44,661 nucleotides of DNA from Pseudomonas sp. NFR16 (GCF_900108875.1 NZ_FNYJ01000010.1:1-44661), one strand, 5' to 3'; positions 1 through 7,543 are shown, counted from the first letter of the stretch. Translations and numbers: made by a program. Notes: generated by a model not told the origin, from the letters alone.

Positions 1-351
1 GCTTTCGCCGTTTTGCGAGAAGTCCGAGATGATGACTTCCTCAAGGCGCACTTCGTAGTATTTGAGCTTTTCGCCACCGGCGCGGTACAGACACAGGGTT
101 AGTTCTTTAATGTGCTCGCCAGAGCAACTGGCTTCGAAGAGCCGGGCGCTGGATTTGTCCAGGCGCTTTGTGAAGCTGAAGTCCGTCAGGCTGGCCCGCC
201 CCGAGCCCGCGCCGCCGTTCGAACTGGCGCTCGCCGAGGTGCTCTGGTTAACGCCAAAGTTATAGGCAACGATTTCGATCCAGTCTTTGTGCCGCTGATC
301 CAGTGACTCGCCTGCAATGCCGTCCAGTTTGATAAATCCGTCAAATGCCAT
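1..351 (-). CDS. hcp: Hcp family type VI secretion tube protein, left copy (partial)
   Basis: This is the 5' part of an hcp gene cut by the left window edge; the start codon is at 349-351 and 117 codons are visible. Hcp forms the hexameric rings of the T6SS inner tube and also carries effectors in its lumen. The visible protein is identical to the N-terminal 117 residues of the complete copy at 2719-3207, although the DNA differs at ten positions, all silent. An AAGGA ribosome site lies about 8 bases upstream of the ATG. By analogy with the right copy an effector gene probably follows beyond the edge, but that cannot be seen here. Family assignment is firm; the 3' end is unknown. Confidence 0.93.
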   Translation of the reverse strand, partial: MAFDGFIKLDGIAGESLDQRHKDWIEIVAYNFGVNQSTSASASSNGGAGSGRASLTDFSFTKRLDKSSARLFEASCSGEHIKELTLCLYRAGGEKLKYYEVRLEEVIISDFSQNGES

Positions 352-521
352 GTCGCCGATTCCTTTCTGAGTGAAGTCCTCAAGGATAGGGGCAGGCCAA
401 CGGATGAGGTAAGGAGTGCGAGGACGCAGGTTTTGCAGTTTCAGAACAGTCCTACGCGTGCGATGAGGGCTGTCTTACGGCGTTTTCCTATGCGGTCAAA
501 ACGCAGCGATGATTCGAATAA

Positions 522-688
522 TCAGACTTTGGTGTCGGATTGCTCCGCCTTCACCGAGTTGATGAATGCCTGCATGGCCGATGACTGGATGCGATGCCTG
601 CGGGTGATCAGGCCATAAGGTGGCAGGCGTGCTTCGAAGCTGATGGGCAGGACGGCCAGGAGGTCTCGCCCGGCGTAGTCTTCCACGA
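522..688 (-). pseudogene. 3' remnant of the neighbouring lysR gene
   Basis: On the minus strand this encodes the C-terminal ~55 residues of the LysR regulator whose intact gene lies at 3384-4322 (shared segment VEDYAGRDLLAVLPI). The rest of the gene is absent: homology begins at the duplication joint at 688. The last residues diverge from the intact copy (ending SDTKV instead of GGN) because of small changes near the stop at 522-524. It has no start or DNA-binding domain, so it is a duplication scar. It shows that the duplicated unit included the end of lysR. Confidence 0.88.
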
Positions 689-796
689 ATGACTGGGTCT
701 TCCGGGTAATTTCCACCTATTTTGTCGAGCCAAGAGGCGGCGCTGTGATAATGATACAAGGCATATCTTTAATTTTTGGATATGTCCGGTTCATAG

Positions 797-1174
797 CTAT
801 TTGAAGATTTTAATCGCGTAAGACAACACAGCAATGCACGTACATTTAAAAACGAGACAGATGTTTATTGCCCAAATTCGCCAGCGCAGATGGCGGGGGA
901 TATTCAAGTGAGCATTTTTAGTGAAATCACCTCGGCGAAACATTATTTTGGGCATCCACATGCCTGCGAAAATTATGCTGAGCCGCATGTGCCTCCCAAT
1001 GACGCCTCCTCCCCACAGGTTTCTGGTGTTGACGACGCCCTCACAGTCAGAAAGATGATCTTCAATGATGTCGAGGTTCTTGTAGGTGAATCGTATCAAC
1101 ACCAGCAGGTTGATCACGTTGGAAACAAACCAAATTAAAACTAGAATAGCTAGAACTGGCATCACGGCTTCCAC
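797..1174 (-). CDS. Putative T6SS membrane immunity protein, paralogue 2 (orphan)
   Basis: The product has 125 residues with a long hydrophobic helix near residues 5-31 and another near 98-120, so it is probably an inner-membrane protein. By my hand alignment it is 71/125 identical to the product of 1381-1758, with strongest conservation in the middle (YKN.DIIE.HLSDCEG and GRHMRLSI). The chosen start is GTG at 1172-1174, the position of the ATG in the paralogue; an ATG four codons downstream is possible. Only a decayed effector 3' end (1162-1230) precedes it, with the same overlap seen in the intact pair. I infer an orphan immunity gene against a lost effector allele. I do not recognise a named family. 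The gene is visibly AT-richer than the rest of the window. Confidence 0.7.
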   Translation of the reverse strand: MEAVMPVLAILVLIWFVSNVINLLVLIRFTYKNLDIIEDHLSDCEGVVNTRNLWGGGVIGRHMRLSIIFAGMWMPKIMFRRGDFTKNAHLNIPRHLRWRIWAINICLVFKCTCIAVLSYAIKIFK

Positions 1175-1230
1175 TCATAAAGCTTTTCTCCAAAATCTTC
1201 GCCACCGATTTCGCCTACGACTTTATCAAA
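1162..1230 (-). pseudogene. Decayed 3' end of a second effector gene
   Basis: On the minus strand this reads a tail ending GEDFGEKLYEWKP then stop, which matches the end of the intact effector (GEKFGEMLYEWRS) in residues and in its overlap with the following immunity gene. Upstream in the same frame are a TAA at 1231-1233 and a TGA two codons further, so no complete product is possible. The frame before those stops (reading GIAMAI) may be more of the same degraded gene, but I cannot show homology there. I interpret this as what is left of an effector that once partnered the gene at 797-1174. Confidence 0.75.
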
Positions 1231-1380
1231 TTAGCATCAGATAGCCATGGCAATGCCGTTGTAGAAACGCCGAGGATAGATCCCTATATCGAACCTCTCA
1301 GGTAGCGAGGAAGGTGAGATGGGCATTGTTCGCGATTAGGCCCGACGATGCAGGGTCCCGCGTATATAAGTCATCATCGG

Positions 1381-1758
1381 CTATCGAGGAGTCTCGACCG
1401 CGTAGCACAACACAGCCAGGAATCCGGCATTGATGAAAAGCCAAATGTAAATTGCCCAAATCTTTCTTCGTAGCTGGAAAGGAATATTTAGGTGAGCATC
1501 TTTTGTGATATCTCCTCGGCGATACATCACGCCAGGCATGTACATTGTGGCGAAGACTATGCTAAGTCGCATGTGCCGACCTATGATCCCTCCTTGCCAA
1601 AGGTTGCTTGTAGCGGTAATGCCCTCGCAGTCGGACAAATGTTGTTCGATAATATCGATATTTTTGTATGCGAACCACATCATAACTATAAGGCTTAGGC
1701 ATGAGGACACTAACCAGATAAAACCTGCAGCAATCAAAACCACCTTCAGGACCTCCAT
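1381..1758 (-). CDS. Putative T6SS membrane immunity protein, paralogue 1
   Basis: This 125-residue protein has a hydrophobic helix at about residues 5-30 and a second near 100-120 flanking a charged middle loop (YKNIDIIEQHLSDCEG, GRHMRLSI, RRGDITK.AHLNIP), suggesting an inner-membrane protein with two or three membrane segments. Its ATG at 1756-1758 overlaps the last 13 bases of the effector gene, a coupling typical of effector-immunity pairs. A membrane location suits neutralisation of a membrane-acting toxin. The role is inferred from position, overlap and duplication; no database family is recognised. Base composition is AT-rich compared with the flanking core genes, in line with acquired DNA. 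Confidence 0.75.
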   Translation of the reverse strand: MEVLKVVLIAAGFIWLVSSCLSLIVMMWFAYKNIDIIEQHLSDCEGITATSNLWQGGIIGRHMRLSIVFATMYMPGVMYRRGDITKDAHLNIPFQLRRKIWAIYIWLFINAGFLAVLCYAVETPR

Positions 1759-2708
1759 TCGTAAAGCATTTCGCCGAATTTCTCACCCCACTTTTCACCT
1801 CCCAGACCGCCGGCGTATCCACCTATCAATGCCGCGAGAAGGCTGCATCCAATTGAACCCAAGCCTCCACTTGGAACACTAAACACGACTATGCACAAAG
1901 GGGTGAGTGCCGTGGTACCGACGGTACCTCCGACCATCCCTCCGACGGTACCTGAAACCAGTTTCGATCCTTCCACATACTTCGTCTTTCTGCACATCTC
2001 CTCGCGTCCAGTTGAGCAGGCTTCTTTGATTTCCAGATAAGTGGAAACGCTGTTCAACCCAATCCCGATCGGTGTCCCCGCTTTAAGAATTCTGGAGGCC
2101 TTGGAAATCCCGGCAATCTTTTTTGCATATCCCTGAATCTCACCCGTATGCAAATAACTCTTGGTCGAAATCCCGAGCATTTTCTTGATCGATCCTCGAT
2201 TACGCAGCTTGGTGCCCCAGCGTGCGATGCCTTCGAGTTGGGCATCGAGTTCGGCGAACAGCACTTGTCTTTGATTGAGAAATTCCTGCCGCGCAATCGG
2301 CGTGCCCCGCGCGAGCGACAGCTTGTGCAGTCGCTCGATGTCGTCGAGGGTCTTCTTCACACCGTCGAGATGGCTTTTCCAGCTTCCGGTTGCTGAACCG
2401 ATGCCCAGCGAACTGTAGCCGAGGACGTTTTGCAGCAGGTCATAGTTTTTAATTACATGCCCATCACCGGCGGCCTGGTTTTGTCGCAAGTTCTTGTGCA
2501 CGCCGCTGGCATAGCTCATCAACTCCAGTTCTTCGCTGTTTATCGTGCGGGTCGACAGGTCGCCCACGATGACCAACTGGCCGGGGACCACCACGATGTT
2601 TCGAAGGTGTGCATTGAGTTGGTCGAACTTGTCGTTTCCACTCAAGCGGTCCTTGAGGGAGAAGTAGGTCTGCATTCGGTCGTTGATAAAGACGTACGGC
2701 TTGGTCAT
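1746..2708 (-). CDS. Putative Hcp-linked T6SS effector with glycine-zipper C-terminus
   Basis: The product has 320 residues. I start at the ATG at 2706-2708, preceded by GAGG and lying only 10 bases after the hcp stop; a longer frame runs into hcp and reads as low-complexity antisense-like sequence. Residues ~1-65 form a soluble domain (VVVPGQLVIVGDLSTRTI); ~100-215 are mainly helical and charged (KKTLDDIERLHKL); ~225-320 are rich in Gly and Ala with hydrophobic runs (GTVGGMVGGTVG, SLLAALIGGYAGGLGG). Such a tail suggests insertion into a target membrane. There is no signal peptide, PAAR or Rhs repeat. Coupling to hcp upstream and to a membrane immunity candidate downstream supports an Hcp-delivered toxin. 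I know no established name for it; function is inferred. Confidence 0.72.
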   Translation of the reverse strand: MTKPYVFINDRMQTYFSLKDRLSGNDKFDQLNAHLRNIVVVPGQLVIVGDLSTRTINSEELELMSYASGVHKNLRQNQAAGDGHVIKNYDLLQNVLGYSSLGIGSATGSWKSHLDGVKKTLDDIERLHKLSLARGTPIARQEFLNQRQVLFAELDAQLEGIARWGTKLRNRGSIKKMLGISTKSYLHTGEIQGYAKKIAGISKASRILKAGTPIGIGLNSVSTYLEIKEACSTGREEMCRKTKYVEGSKLVSGTVGGMVGGTVGTTALTPLCIVVFSVPSGGLGSIGCSLLAALIGGYAGGLGGEKWGEKFGEMLYEWRS

Positions 2709-2718
2709 GTCCGGCGCC

Positions 2719-3207
2719 TCAACTGAAGCGCTTGTTGGCGATGCGGTCCCAGCCGCCGGAGACATTGCCTGCTGCGCCGCCGTCGCTGCGTTTCTGTTGG
2801 GTGTAGACAATGTTGATCCGGCCGAAGTTGATCTGCACTTCTTCCAGCGGCTCGCCGCTTTCGCCGTTTTGCGAGAAGTCCGAGATGATGACTTCCTCAA
2901 GGCGCACTTCGTAGTATTTGAGCTTTTCGCCACCGGCGCGGTACAGACACAAAGTCAGTTCTTTAATGTGCTCGCCAGAGCAACTGGCTTCGAAGAGCCG
3001 GGCGCTGGATTTGTCCAGGCGTTTGGTGAAGCTGAAGTCCGTCAGGCTGGCCCGCCCCGAGCCCGCTCCGCCGTTCGAACTGGCGCTCGCCGAGGTGCTC
3101 TGGTTGACGCCGAAGTTATAGGCAACGATCTCGATCCAGTCTTTGTGCCGCTGATCCAGCGACTCGCCTGCAATGCCGTCCAGTTTGATAAATCCGTCAA
3201 ATGCCAT
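2719..3207 (-). CDS. hcp: Hcp family type VI secretion tube protein, complete right copy
   Basis: The gene encodes 162 residues, the usual Hcp length. The N-terminus (MAFDGFIKLDGIAGES) and the segments DFSFTKRLDKSS, LCLYRAGGEKLKYYEV and INFGRINIVYTQQ follow the Hcp β-barrel pattern. Hcp hexamers stack into the tube fired by the T6SS and can chaperone effectors. The ATG at 3205-3207 has AAGGA upstream. It lies just downstream of lysR and directly before the effector, with a 10-base gap that suggests translational coupling. No sheath, baseplate or VgrG gene is in the window, so this is an orphan hcp island serving a T6SS encoded elsewhere. Confidence 0.95.
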   Translation of the reverse strand: MAFDGFIKLDGIAGESLDQRHKDWIEIVAYNFGVNQSTSASASSNGGAGSGRASLTDFSFTKRLDKSSARLFEASCSGEHIKELTLCLYRAGGEKLKYYEVRLEEVIISDFSQNGESGEPLEEVQINFGRINIVYTQQKRSDGGAAGNVSGGWDRIANKRFS

Positions 3208-3544
3208 GTCGCCGATTCCTTTCTGAGTGAAGTCCTCGAGGATAGGGGCAGGCCAACGGATGAGGTAAGGAGTGCGAGGAAGCAGGTTTTGCAGTTTCAG
3301 AACAGTCCTACACGGGCGATGAGGGCTGTCTTACGGCGTTTTCCTATTTGGTCAAAACGCAGCGATGTTCGAATAATCAGACTTTAGTTACCGCCTTGCT
3401 CCGCCTTCACCGAGTTGATGAACGCCTGCATGGCCGATGACTGGATGCGATGCCTGCGGGTGATCAGCCCATAAGGCGGCAGGCGTGCTTCGAAGCTGAT
3501 GGGCAGGACGGCCAGGAGGTCTCGCCCGGCGTAGTCTTCCACGA
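2857..3544. repeat. Direct repeat copy B (hcp 5' part plus lysR 3' tail)
   Basis: This is the right-hand copy of the repeat described at 1-688. It contains the first 117 codons of the complete hcp gene, the hcp leader at 3208-3383 and the last ~160 bases of the intact lysR gene. Because lysR is whole here and truncated in copy A, copy B is the ancestral arrangement and copy A the product of duplication or insertion. Confidence 0.92.
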
Positions 3545-4322
3545 CTGAAACCGGCGTGATGCCGAGCATGTCGGTGTTCTGGACCAGCGAGAGCAGCGTC
3601 ATGATCGAGGTGGTTTCGACGATGCTGTTGGGAATGTCGACGCGGGCGTTATGAAAAACCTGATTGACGATCGCGCGCATGGGGCTTGGATGTTGTTGCA
3701 GCACCCAGGTCTCGTTCTGCAACGCCGCCCAGCTCAGGTCGGTAGCGTGGACCAGCGGGTTCTGTGCGCCTGCGATCACGCACAGCGCCTCTTCGCCAAG
3801 GCTGTCGAAAAGCAGTTCTTCCGCCCGGGCGCCGCCGGGAATCCGGCCCAGCACGACGTCGAGCTGATCTTGCAACAGGGCTTGCACCAGCACATCGCTG
3901 GTGTCGACCTGAATGCTCATCGACAACCGCGGATGGCTTTGCTTCAAGGTGGCGATGGTGCGCGTCAGCAATCCTGACGCCAGGGCGGGAATGGCGCCGA
4001 CCGCCACGCGCCCCAGATTGCCGGACTCCAGCGCCACCAGTTCCTCGCGCATGCCGCTCAGCTCCGCGAACACCATGCGTGCGTAATAGATGACCGTGTC
4101 CCCAAACGGGGTCGGGCGCATGCCTCGCGGCAGGCGCTCGAACAGTTCGACCCCCAGCAGGTCCTCGGCCTCGTGCAGCATCTTGGTGGCGGCCGGCTGG
4201 GTCATGCCGATGTTGTCGGCGGCGCGGCGCAGCGAGCCGAATTCCTGCAAGGCCAGCATCAGCCGCAACTGGCGCAAGCGCAGACGGCTGTGGATAACGT
4301 TGGCCTCGGGAATCCTGGTCAT
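3384..4322 (-). CDS. LysR-type transcriptional regulator, last gene of the tct operon
   Basis: A 312-residue LysR regulator starting MTRIPEANVIHSRL; an upstream in-frame ATG at 4397 would overlap tctA and lacks family-like sequence, so I prefer 4322. Residues ~12-70 form the winged HTH (LRLMLALQEFGSLRRAADNI, then GMTQPAATKMLHEAEDLLGV); ~100-300 form the periplasmic-binding-like effector domain. It lies 71 bases after tctA on the same strand, so it probably senses a carboxylate and controls the transporter. That role is inferred from position. Its 3' end was copied into the duplicated hcp cassette on the left. Confidence 0.88.
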   Translation of the reverse strand: MTRIPEANVIHSRLRLRQLRLMLALQEFGSLRRAADNIGMTQPAATKMLHEAEDLLGVELFERLPRGMRPTPFGDTVIYYARMVFAELSGMREELVALESGNLGRVAVGAIPALASGLLTRTIATLKQSHPRLSMSIQVDTSDVLVQALLQDQLDVVLGRIPGGARAEELLFDSLGEEALCVIAGAQNPLVHATDLSWAALQNETWVLQQHPSPMRAIVNQVFHNARVDIPNSIVETTSIMTLLSLVQNTDMLGITPVSVVEDYAGRDLLAVLPISFEARLPPYGLITRRHRIQSSAMQAFINSVKAEQGGN

Positions 4323-4393
4323 GTGAGTGGCTCGCGCAGAAGGGTGCGGCGAGCCTGACAAGAACTGCAGGGCATTTCCAGCATTGCGTGTCA

Positions 4394-5920
4394 TCACAGC
4401 GTTTTCGGCTTGATTACGTGACGATTGCGCCAGCCGAAGGCGGTTTTGATGCCGGCCGAGATCAGCGGCCAGAACAGCATCAGCAGCGCCGCGGTGGTCA
4501 GGCTGCCGACCAGCGGATTGGACCAGAAAATGCCCAGGTGCCCGTCGGAGAACAGCATCGACTGACGAAACGCATCTTCGGCCTTGTCACCCAGTACGGC
4601 CGCCAGCACCAGCGGCGCGATGGGATAGCCGAGTTTCTTGAACAGATAACCCAGCGCGCCAAAGCCCAGCATCAGCAGCACGTCGAACATCGAGTTGTGA
4701 ACCGAGTACGCGCCGATTGCACAGACCATGATGATGATCGGCGCGATGATCGAGAACGGAATCCGCAGAATCGACGCAAACAGCGGCACCGTGGCCAGCA
4801 CCACCAACAAGCTGACCACGTTGCCCAGGTACATGCTGGCGATCAGGCCCCAGACGAAGTCGTGCTGCTCGGCGAACAGCGTTGGGCCCGGATGCAGCCC
4901 CCAGATCATCAAGCCTCCGAGCATCACCGCGGCCGTTGCCGAGCCTGGAATACCAAGGGTCAGCATCGGCAGCAGGGCGCTGGTGCCCGCAGCATGGTCG
5001 GCGGTTTCCGGGGCGATGACGCCTTCGATTTCACCCTTGCCGAAGTTGTCGCGGTTCTTCGAAAAGCGGCGCGCGATGCTGTAGCTCATGAACGAGGCTG
5101 CCGTCGGACCGCCCGGTGTCACACCCATCCAGCAACCGACGACAGTGCTGCGCAGGATCGTGAACCAGTAGCGCGGCAATTTCGCCCAGGTCCGCAGGAT
5201 CACCATTGGCGTGATGCGCGCATGCTCACCACGGAACACCAGACCTTCTTCGACCGTGCAGAGAATCTCGCCGATCCCGAAAAGCCCGATCACCGCGACT
5301 TCGAAACTGATGCCGGTCATCAGCACCGGCTGATCGAACGTCAGGCGCAGGTTGCCGGAAACCGTGTCCATGCCGACCGCCGCCATCGCGAAACCGATCA
5401 TCATGGCGACGACGGTTTTCAGTGGCGGATTCTTGCTCATGCCGATGAACGTGCAGAAGGCGAGCAAATACACCGCGAAAAACTCGGGCGAGCTGAACGT
5501 CATGGCGAATTCAGCGATGCGCGTGGACAAGAACGTCAGTAACAGCACGCCTGCCAGCGCGCCGATCAGCGCCGAACTGAACGCGGCCGTCAGGGCTTCG
5601 GCGGCGCGGCCTTCTCGCGCCATGGGATAGCCGTCGAAGGTCGTCGCGACCGATGACGGTTCGCCGGGTATGTTGAAGAGGATCGAGGTGATCGAGCCCC
5701 CGAACAGCGCGCCCCAGTACATGCACGACAGCAGGATGATGGCCGACACCGGCGACATCGTGAACGTGATCGGCAGCAGCAGCGCGACGCCGTTAGGGGC
5801 GCCGAGTCCGGGAAGAACGCCGACCAGAATCCCCAACAGAACGCCCACGACCATCAGACCGATGTGACCGGGCGTGAGGATGAGGTTCATGCCTTGCAGC
5901 AGAGAGTCGAACTCGCTCAT
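4394..5920 (-). CDS. tctA: Tripartite tricarboxylate transporter large membrane subunit TctA
   Basis: This 508-residue, roughly twelve-helix permease of the tripartite tricarboxylate transporter (TTT) family is the channel subunit that moves citrate-like carboxylates with an ion gradient. Family features seen are the Gly-rich N-terminal stretch VLPGLGAPNGVALLLPITF, the loop LFNIPGEPSSVATTFDGYP and the second Gly-rich repeat LLPMLTLGIPGSATAAVML. The ATG at 5918-5920 overlaps the tctB stop as ATGA, which decides the start over a longer frame. The order tctC-tctB-tctA is canonical. The exact substrate cannot be read from sequence. Confidence 0.93.
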   Translation of the reverse strand: MSEFDSLLQGMNLILTPGHIGLMVVGVLLGILVGVLPGLGAPNGVALLLPITFTMSPVSAIILLSCMYWGALFGGSITSILFNIPGEPSSVATTFDGYPMAREGRAAEALTAAFSSALIGALAGVLLLTFLSTRIAEFAMTFSSPEFFAVYLLAFCTFIGMSKNPPLKTVVAMMIGFAMAAVGMDTVSGNLRLTFDQPVLMTGISFEVAVIGLFGIGEILCTVEEGLVFRGEHARITPMVILRTWAKLPRYWFTILRSTVVGCWMGVTPGGPTAASFMSYSIARRFSKNRDNFGKGEIEGVIAPETADHAAGTSALLPMLTLGIPGSATAAVMLGGLMIWGLHPGPTLFAEQHDFVWGLIASMYLGNVVSLLVVLATVPLFASILRIPFSIIAPIIIMVCAIGAYSVHNSMFDVLLMLGFGALGYLFKKLGYPIAPLVLAAVLGDKAEDAFRQSMLFSDGHLGIFWSNPLVGSLTTAALLMLFWPLISAGIKTAFGWRNRHVIKPKTL

Positions 5921-6450
5921 TTCAGCGATCTCCCGGCCATGGCGATCCAGTCGCCCATCGGGCCTGCGTCCAGCGGGACCTTGAACCACAGGTCGAAAAT
6001 CAGATAGCTCGCCAGCACCGCACCCACCGACACTGCGACGATCATGGGTTTGCCGTACGGCTTGGCGCGGACTTTGTCACGCCACATGAACCAGGCGATG
6101 AACACGGCCGAGGCAACGTAAATGCCGGAGAACGGCATGGCGCAGACGAACAGGGCGATCGGGATGAACACCGACAGCACTTGGCGGAATGCGCCGCGGC
6201 TGACGAAGCTTGTGCTCAACGGTTTCCAGCGAATCAGCGTCAGCACGCCGTTGGCCAGGCTTGCCGTCGCCAGCAACAGCCCGATGTAAAAGGGGAAGTA
6301 ACCCGGTTCCGGGCCGGCGTCGCCCCAGCCGATGCCTTGCTCGACACTGCCGGACATGACCACCGCGCCGATCAGCAGGGTGAAGAGGGCGAGCCCGAGT
6401 TCGACCCAACGGGTGCAGACCAGTGAAGACGAGTGAGAAGAATGTGCCAT
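5917..6450 (-). CDS. tctB: Tripartite tricarboxylate transporter small membrane subunit TctB
   Basis: A 177-residue protein with four predicted membrane helices (about residues 15-35, 50-70, 90-125 and 137-157), the size and layout of TctB subunits. The early motif PEPGYFPFYIGLLL is characteristic of the family. The start at 6448-6450 has a strong GGAGGT site; an upstream ATG at 6495 has no such support. It works with TctA in the inner membrane. Its stop overlaps the tctA start by four bases, so the two are translationally coupled. Confidence 0.92.
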   Translation of the reverse strand: MAHSSHSSSLVCTRWVELGLALFTLLIGAVVMSGSVEQGIGWGDAGPEPGYFPFYIGLLLATASLANGVLTLIRWKPLSTSFVSRGAFRQVLSVFIPIALFVCAMPFSGIYVASAVFIAWFMWRDKVRAKPYGKPMIVAVSVGAVLASYLIFDLWFKVPLDAGPMGDWIAMAGRSLK

Positions 6451-6511
6451 CGAACACCTCCAGCGAAGGACCGACACTGCCTGCGGCGCAGGCAAGCGGC
6501 GGCAGGGCGGA

Positions 6512-7543
6512 TCAGTTGCGCAGCCAGCCGGCTTCCTTGAACACCGGGGTTACGCGGGCGGTGTCTTTCTCGATGTAGGCAGTCAACTGATCGCCTTCCA
6601 GGAACGTCGGCACCAGCGCGTTCTGCTTCACGTAAGCCTTGAACTCTGGCGTTTCCGACACCTTGCGCATCAGCTCGGTATAGAACGCACGCTGCTCGGC
6701 ACTGACATTGCCGGGCATGAAGACGGTGCGCGGGAAGCGGTACTGATCGATCCCCAGGCCTGCTTCGTGGCAGGTGGGCACATCCGACCAGGACTTGTCG
6801 CCGGCGACTTTGTCGGTGTAACCCATGCGCTCCTTGCTGAATACGCACAGCGGCTGCACTTGATCGCCGCGCCACTGACTGATGCTTTCGGCGGGATTGT
6901 TGACGTTGGCGGCAATGTGTTTGCCCGCCAGCTGGGTCGCCGCTTCGCTGCCGCTTTTGAAGGGGATGTACACCAGCTTGGTGTGGTTGGTCTGATTGAG
7001 CAACAGGGTGAGGGTCTGGTCGACATCCTTGGACTGGCTGCCGCCCATGCGCAGGTTCGACGCATCGGATTTGACGGCATCGTAGAAGCCTTTTGCGTCT
7101 TTCCACGGCGCATTCTTGTAGGTCCAGAGGATGAAGTCATCTTCGGCAACCGCCGCAACCGGCGTCAGTTCCTGCCACTCATAGCCAAGCTTGGAAACCA
7201 ATGGCAGCAGGTAGATGTTGTTGGTGGCGATGACCAGTTTGTCGGCGTCGCCTTTGGAGACCTTCATGTCGAGGAAGGCTTCGGCGCCGTTGCCGCCGCC
7301 CTTGTTCAGGACCACGGTGTTGACGTCGAGCAGCTTGTGGGTGCTGATGATCGACTGGATCAGGCGACCGAGCTGATCAGTACCGCCGCCAGGACCACCG
7401 GCCACGACGATCTCGACGTTTTTGTCAGGTTGCCATGCGGCGAGAGCGGAAGTGGAAAGGCCCAGTACGGGAAGCGCTGTGGCGCAGGCCAGCGTGCAGC
7501 CGAACAGCAAACGGGACGCGCGTCGAAAAGATGCGGTTCGCAT
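6512..7543 (-). CDS. tctC: Tripartite tricarboxylate transporter substrate-binding protein TctC
   Basis: A 343-residue periplasmic binding protein and first gene of the operon. Residues 1-35 form a signal peptide (Arg-rich start, hydrophobic core, LSTSALAA). The mature part opens with WQPDKNVEIVVAGGPGGGTDQ, the typical Bug/TctC ligand loop, and later has KGGGNGAEAF and PFKSGSEAATQLAG. The start at 7541-7543 follows AGAGGATC; a longer frame to 7636 places residues before the signal peptide and is unlikely. It captures a carboxylate and hands it to TctAB. Proteins of this family bind many different carboxylates, so citrate is only one possibility. Confidence 0.92.
   Translation of the reverse strand: MRTASFRRASRLLFGCTLACATALPVLGLSTSALAAWQPDKNVEIVVAGGPGGGTDQLGRLIQSIISTHKLLDVNTVVLNKGGGNGAEAFLDMKVSKGDADKLVIATNNIYLLPLVSKLGYEWQELTPVAAVAEDDFILWTYKNAPWKDAKGFYDAVKSDASNLRMGGSQSKDVDQTLTLLLNQTNHTKLVYIPFKSGSEAATQLAGKHIAANVNNPAESISQWRGDQVQPLCVFSKERMGYTDKVAGDKSWSDVPTCHEAGLGIDQYRFPRTVFMPGNVSAEQRAFYTELMRKVSETPEFKAYVKQNALVPTFLEGDQLTAYIEKDTARVTPVFKEAGWLRN

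Larger units (their letters stand above)
1..688. repeat. Direct repeat copy A (hcp 5' part plus lysR 3' tail)
   Basis: Bases 1-688 repeat bases 2857-3544 with an offset of 2856. Identity is near complete across hcp, its leader and the last part of the lysR gene, with scattered substitutions and small compensating indels around 510-535. Homology stops sharply after TTCCACGA at 688. The repeat continues leftward past the window edge, so its true length is unknown. It marks a tandem duplication of an hcp cassette. Confidence 0.92.

Noticed and set aside
2709..2933. N-terminal extension of the effector into hcp
   Set aside because: The extension reads Ser/Lys/Arg-rich out-of-frame hcp sequence; the internal ATG at 2708 has GAGG and sits just after the hcp stop.
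4323..4397. Longer N-terminus for the LysR protein of the tct operon
   Set aside because: The extra 25 residues would overlap the tctA stop, have no family resemblance, and the internal ATG at 4322 gives the usual LysR start distance to the HTH.
4388..5542. A 384-codon plus-strand frame opposite tctA
   Set aside because: Same antisense composition; tctA has the real TTT signatures.
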